Assembly (NCBI RefSeq): GCF_001905845.1
Contig: NZ_LIVZ01000020.1
Location: 25,983 to 89,982, forward strand
DNA from: Streptomyces sp. TSRI0107
GTDB lineage: Bacteria; Actinomycetota; Actinomycetes; Streptomycetales; Streptomycetaceae
DNA length: 64,000 nucleotides
Direction of reading: 5' to 3'
Of the stretch, positions 61,420 through 64,000 are shown piece by piece. The position numbers and the translations under genes are program-made. Positions within the stretch are counted from its first letter, which is position 1. Each line of letters begins with the position of its first letter. The notes under the pieces are model-generated. The model was not told where the DNA came from, did not search any database, and saw nothing but the letters and a program-made list of their open reading frames with translations.

Positions 61420-62712
61420 TCAGGCCTCCGCGGCCACCGGCTCCGCCGCCGAGCCGCCGCGCGCGACCACCCGGTTGCGCGCCACCCACGGCTGGTCCTG
61501 GCCCTCGGTGAGCCGCCGCCCCAGCCGTATCGCCAGCACGCTGATGCCCAGCGAGAACAGCAGGAAGGTCACGATGTACGGCGCGTGCAGCGAGGCGCCC
61601 ATCGGCCCGCCCACCGCCGGCCCCACGGCCAGCGCCAGCTGCTTCACCAGGGCGAACGCCGAGTTGTACTGACCGGCCAGGCCCTCCGGCGCCAGATCGG
61701 CGACCAGCGGGGCCACGGTCGGCGACAGCATCGCCTCACCCAGCCCGAACAGCGCGTACGTCGAGACGAACGCGGCCGTGGCCATCTCCTGGCTGCCGTG
61801 CCCCAGCCCCGCGTACCCGGCCGCGAGCCACGCCACGGCCCAGATCAGCCCGACCGCCGCGATCACCCGGGAACGCCGGCGCCGCTCCACGAACCGCAGT
61901 ACGGCGAACTGGGCGACGACGATCATCGCGGTGTTGGCGGCCAGCGCCGTCCCCAGCGCGGACGTCGATATCCCGGCGGCCTCCACGCCGTAGGCGCTCA
62001 GCCCCGACTCGAACTGCCCGTAGCAGGCGAAGAACAGCACGAAGCCGAGAACGCACAGCTGAACCATCGCCCGGTTGCCCAGCAGCTGCTTCCAGCTGCC
62101 CTTGGCCGACCGCGCGGGCGCCCCCTCGATCTTCGGCGAGTGCGGCATCCGCACGGTCGCCATCACCACGACGAGCAGCAGGAACATCGCCGCCTCGATG
62201 GCGAACAGCAGGGTGAAGGAGGAGACCCGCGTGGTGTCGACGAGATGCCCGCCGATCAGACCGCCGACACCGAGACCCAGGTTCTGCAGGAAGAACTGCA
62301 TCGCGAACGCCCGCGACCGCGTCTCCGCGGTCGAGCAGTCCACGATCATCGTGGCCAGCGCAGGCTGCATCACCGCCTGCCCGGCCCCGAGCAGCGCCGC
62401 CGACAGCAGCACGGTGACCGCGCCGCCCGCCAGCCCCAGGCTCAGCGCACCGACGGAGGCCGTGACCAGGGCGGCCAGCAGCACCGGAAGCGGGCCCTGC
62501 CGCACGATCGCCCGGCCGGCGAACGGCAGCACGATCAGCGCGGCCACGGCGAACACGGCGAGGACCAGCCCCGCCGTCACAGCACCGAGCCCCCGCACCT
62601 GCGCCACATAGACGTACAGGTAGGGGACGGTGAAGCCGAGCCCGAACGCGCTGAGTGCGTTGCCCACGTGGATCCGGCGCATCGCTGCGCCCATCGCCCT
62701 GGTCACGTTCAC
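61420..62712 (-). CDS. MFS efflux pump
   Basis: 430 aa, 12 membrane segments. Motif-A-like region FAGRAIVRQGPLPVL, and RSRAFAMQFFLQNLGLGVGG. Syntenic with SCO4121 of S. coelicolor, recalled as a multidrug pump controlled by the adjacent MarR protein. GTG/ATG start choice is uncertain by a few residues (product MNVTRAMGAAMRR). Divergent from the MarR gene across 119 bases. Confidence 0.9.
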   Translation of the reverse strand: MNVTRAMGAAMRRIHVGNALSAFGLGFTVPYLYVYVAQVRGLGAVTAGLVLAVFAVAALIVLPFAGRAIVRQGPLPVLLAALVTASVGALSLGLAGGAVTVLLSAALLGAGQAVMQPALATMIVDCSTAETRSRAFAMQFFLQNLGLGVGGLIGGHLVDTTRVSSFTLLFAIEAAMFLLLVVVMATVRMPHSPKIEGAPARSAKGSWKQLLGNRAMVQLCVLGFVLFFACYGQFESGLSAYGVEAAGISTSALGTALAANTAMIVVAQFAVLRFVERRRRSRVIAAVGLIWAVAWLAAGYAGLGHGSQEMATAAFVSTYALFGLGEAMLSPTVAPLVADLAPEGLAGQYNSAFALVKQLALAVGPAVGGPMGASLHAPYIVTFLLFSLGISVLAIRLGRRLTEGQDQPWVARNRVVARGGSAAEPVAAEA

Positions 62713-62750
62713 CTCTCTCAGGTAGGAGCGACAACAAGTTAGGAGTGAAG

Positions 62751-62776
62751 ACTTCGAAACTAAACTTCGACGCTAA
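62751..62776. promoter_or_regulatory. 13-bp tandem repeat, candidate MarR site
   Basis: ACTTCGAAACTAA (62751-62763) is followed directly by ACTTCGACGCTAA (62764-62776), two mismatches. It lies between the divergent pump and MarR genes in an AT-richer patch. Confidence 0.5.
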
Positions 62777-62831
62777 AGAGTACACACTCGAGGACTTCAA
62801 TGCCAAGCACGTCCGTGCGATACTTCGACCC

Positions 62832-63380
62832 ATGGGCGACACACCCGGCCTCAGCGAGCCGACCCTCGAAGAGCAGATCGCCGCCTACCAGCGCGAGTTC
62901 CAGGACCTCGACCCCCAGGTCGAGAAGATCGTGTCGGCACTGTCCCGGCTGAACCGCCGCATGAACGTCGCCTACGGCCGCCAGACCTCGGCGCTCGGCA
63001 TCAGCAACGCCGAGTGGGAGGTCCTCAAGGCCCTCGTCCTGTCCGGCGCCCCGTACCGCATGGGCCCCAGCGACCTCGCCAAGCGCCTCGGCCTGACGCC
63101 GGCCGCGATGACCCACCGCATCGACCGGATGGTCGCCGAGGGACTGGTGACCCGGGAGCGGGACGAGAACAACCGGGTCCGCGTCATCGTGGAGCTGACC
63201 CCCGAGGGCCGGGAGAAGTGGCTGGAGGCCATGCGTCTCGCCACGGTCTTCGAGGAAGACCTCCTCCAGGACCTCACTCCCGCGGAACGCATGGTCCTCG
63301 GCGAGGTGCTGACCAGGCTGCTGCGCCGGGTGGAGCACGCCCAGCCGGACGCCGGCGGCCGCCTCTCCGACCTCGACTGA
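62832..63380 (+). CDS. MarR-family regulator of the MFS pump
   Basis: 182 aa from the ATG at 62832, 7 bases after GATACT (62819-62824), a leaderless arrangement. Winged helix about residues 60-125: SNAEWEVLKALVLSG, MGPSDLAKRLGLTPAAMTHR, and wing ERDENNRVRVIVELTPEG. Syntenic with SCO4122. Likely controls itself and the divergent pump gene. Confidence 0.93.
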   Translation: MGDTPGLSEPTLEEQIAAYQREFQDLDPQVEKIVSALSRLNRRMNVAYGRQTSALGISNAEWEVLKALVLSGAPYRMGPSDLAKRLGLTPAAMTHRIDRMVAEGLVTRERDENNRVRVIVELTPEGREKWLEAMRLATVFEEDLLQDLTPAERMVLGEVLTRLLRRVEHAQPDAGGRLSDLD

Positions 63381-63407
63381 CCAGGTCGGACCCGAGCCAT
63401 AAAAGAT

Positions 63408-63450
63408 CTTGACAAGGGCCACTTGACACCCTCCTGCCCGATCCGTAAAG
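63408..63450 (+). promoter_or_regulatory. rRNA operon promoter 1
   Basis: TTGACA (63422-63427), 17 bases, TAAAGT (63445-63450): the best consensus promoter in the window. A second TTGACA (63408-63413) lies 14 bases upstream. Confidence 0.8.
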
Positions 63451-63594
63451 TTCTTCGGGTTGTCACGGAGCCGGAACGGTTCTGCGACGGCACCTTCCGC
63501 CGCGAAAGCGGCACCTCAAACCACAGCACGATCTCCCGACGGGGTTGTATTCGGCGTGCCCGAATTCAATTCGATTCGGGACCCGGCGGCCCGA

Positions 63595-63624
63595 TTGGGA
63601 ATCGCCGAGAGGATCCGCTAAAGT
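63595..63624 (+). promoter_or_regulatory. rRNA operon promoter 2
   Basis: TTGGGA (63595-63600), 18 bases, TAAAGT (63619-63624). Confidence 0.65.
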
Positions 63625-63690
63625 TTGAGACGTCGGAACGGCCCAACAGCCGCGAAGACAGCCCCCTCTGACTGGGAGTCAGGCCCGAAA

Positions 63691-63798
63691 GGATCTGATA
63701 GAGTCGGAAGCGCCGGAAAGGGAAACGCGAGAGCGGGAACCTGGAAAGCACCGAGGAAATCGGATCGAGAAAAGATCTGATAGAGTCGGAAACGCAAG
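63691..63798 (+). promoter_or_regulatory. rRNA operon promoters 3 and 4 (repeated module)
   Basis: GATCTGATAGAGTCGGAA occurs at 63692 and 63774, 82 bases apart, each with TAGAGT (63699-63704; 63781-63786) as -10. Streptomyces rrn operons are known to use four tandem promoters. Confidence 0.65.
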
Positions 63799-63850
63799 AC
63801 CGAAGGGAAGCGCCCGGAGGAAAGCCCGAGAGGGTGAGTACAAAGGAAGC

Positions 63851-64000
63851 GACCGTTCCTTGAGAACTCAACAGCGTGCCAAAAGTCAACGCCAGATATG
63901 TTGATACCCCGTCTATAGCATCCGCTGGGACGAGGTTCCTTTGAAAAAACACAGCGAGGACGCTGTGTGCGAGGGGACTATTCCTCCTCTCGCACCGCTC
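63851..64000 (+). other. 16S rRNA leader (processing / antitermination region)
   Basis: CCTTGAGAACTCAACAGCGT followed by AAAGTCAACGCC is the typical Streptomyces pre-16S leader. Hairpin ACACAGC/GCTGTGT (about 63949-63968) and GCGAGGGG/CCTCTCGC at the end probably form processing stems. The 16S rRNA itself starts beyond the window. Confidence 0.8.

Noticed and set aside
63981..64000. Start of 16S rRNA
   Set aside because: The leader is clear, but the conserved 16S start (AGAGTTTGATC) is not reached before the window ends.

Overview
The window is about 64 kb of very GC-rich DNA with strong third-codon-position GC bias, GTG starts, 4-bp stop/start overlaps and leaderless promoters. Together with bldC, an Lsr2 paralogue, an NsdA-type regulator and the gene order dnaX-purD-purC-purSQL-purF-purM-vdh-bldC-hrpA, this points firmly to a Streptomyces chromosome core region, syntenic with roughly SCO4067 to SCO4122 of S. 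coelicolor. That synteny is recalled knowledge, not a search result.

Layout. 1-7.8 kb: the 3' end of dnaX, purD, a membrane protein that looks like a degenerate M48 peptidase, a secreted-type LDmfA-domain protein and purC. 7.8-12 kb: a two-component/ABC-exporter operon on the minus strand between two identical tRNA-Gly(GCC) genes, then an aberrant tRNA-Gly(TCC). 12-21 kb: the Lsr2 paralogue, purSQL, a MITE, a mycothiol-enzyme-like protein, a META-domain lipoprotein, purF, purM and a DUF3073 gene. Seven purine genes lie within 20 kb, covering most steps from PRPP to SAICAR. 21-32 kb: valine dehydrogenase, bldC, a 64-aa CxxC protein, hrpA between two identical tRNA-Asp genes, a Glu-Asp-Phe tRNA cluster, a membrane phosphoesterase, a zincin and a lipoprotein. 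32-38 kb: a DEAD-box helicase with an Arg/Asp-rich tail, an APC permease, tRNA-Lys and a TetR/membrane-protein pair with two palindromic operators.

38-46 kb is the most unusual stretch. It holds a 1062-aa protein that joins a helical region, an intact-looking APH-like kinase domain and a Tpt1/KptA RNA 2'-phosphotransferase domain. Next to it is a ribD-like / marR / ribA set with three copies of one operator motif. Then come initiator tRNA and a c-di-AMP (ydaO) riboswitch in front of an M23 cell-wall endopeptidase. 46-57 kb: aldo/keto reductase, PrsW protease, trmB, lhgO, an NsdA-like regulator, an asparagine-synthase-like protein with both catalytic signatures degenerate, and an ECF sigma factor carrying its own zinc-finger, membrane and NPCBM domains. 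57-64 kb: TetR, NDH-2, a PAS/PP2C/ATPase regulator, an MFS pump with a divergent MarR gene, and the multi-promoter leader of an rRNA operon. The window ends before the 16S gene.

Two leads stand out. The kinase-Tpt1 fusion could be a writer/eraser or repair enzyme acting on RNA 2'-phosphates. The tRNA-Gly(TCC) lacks G18 and the T-psi-C signature and reads G-T-G-C there, as described for staphylococcal peptidoglycan-specific tRNAs. All functional assignments come from reading motifs by eye; no search was run.
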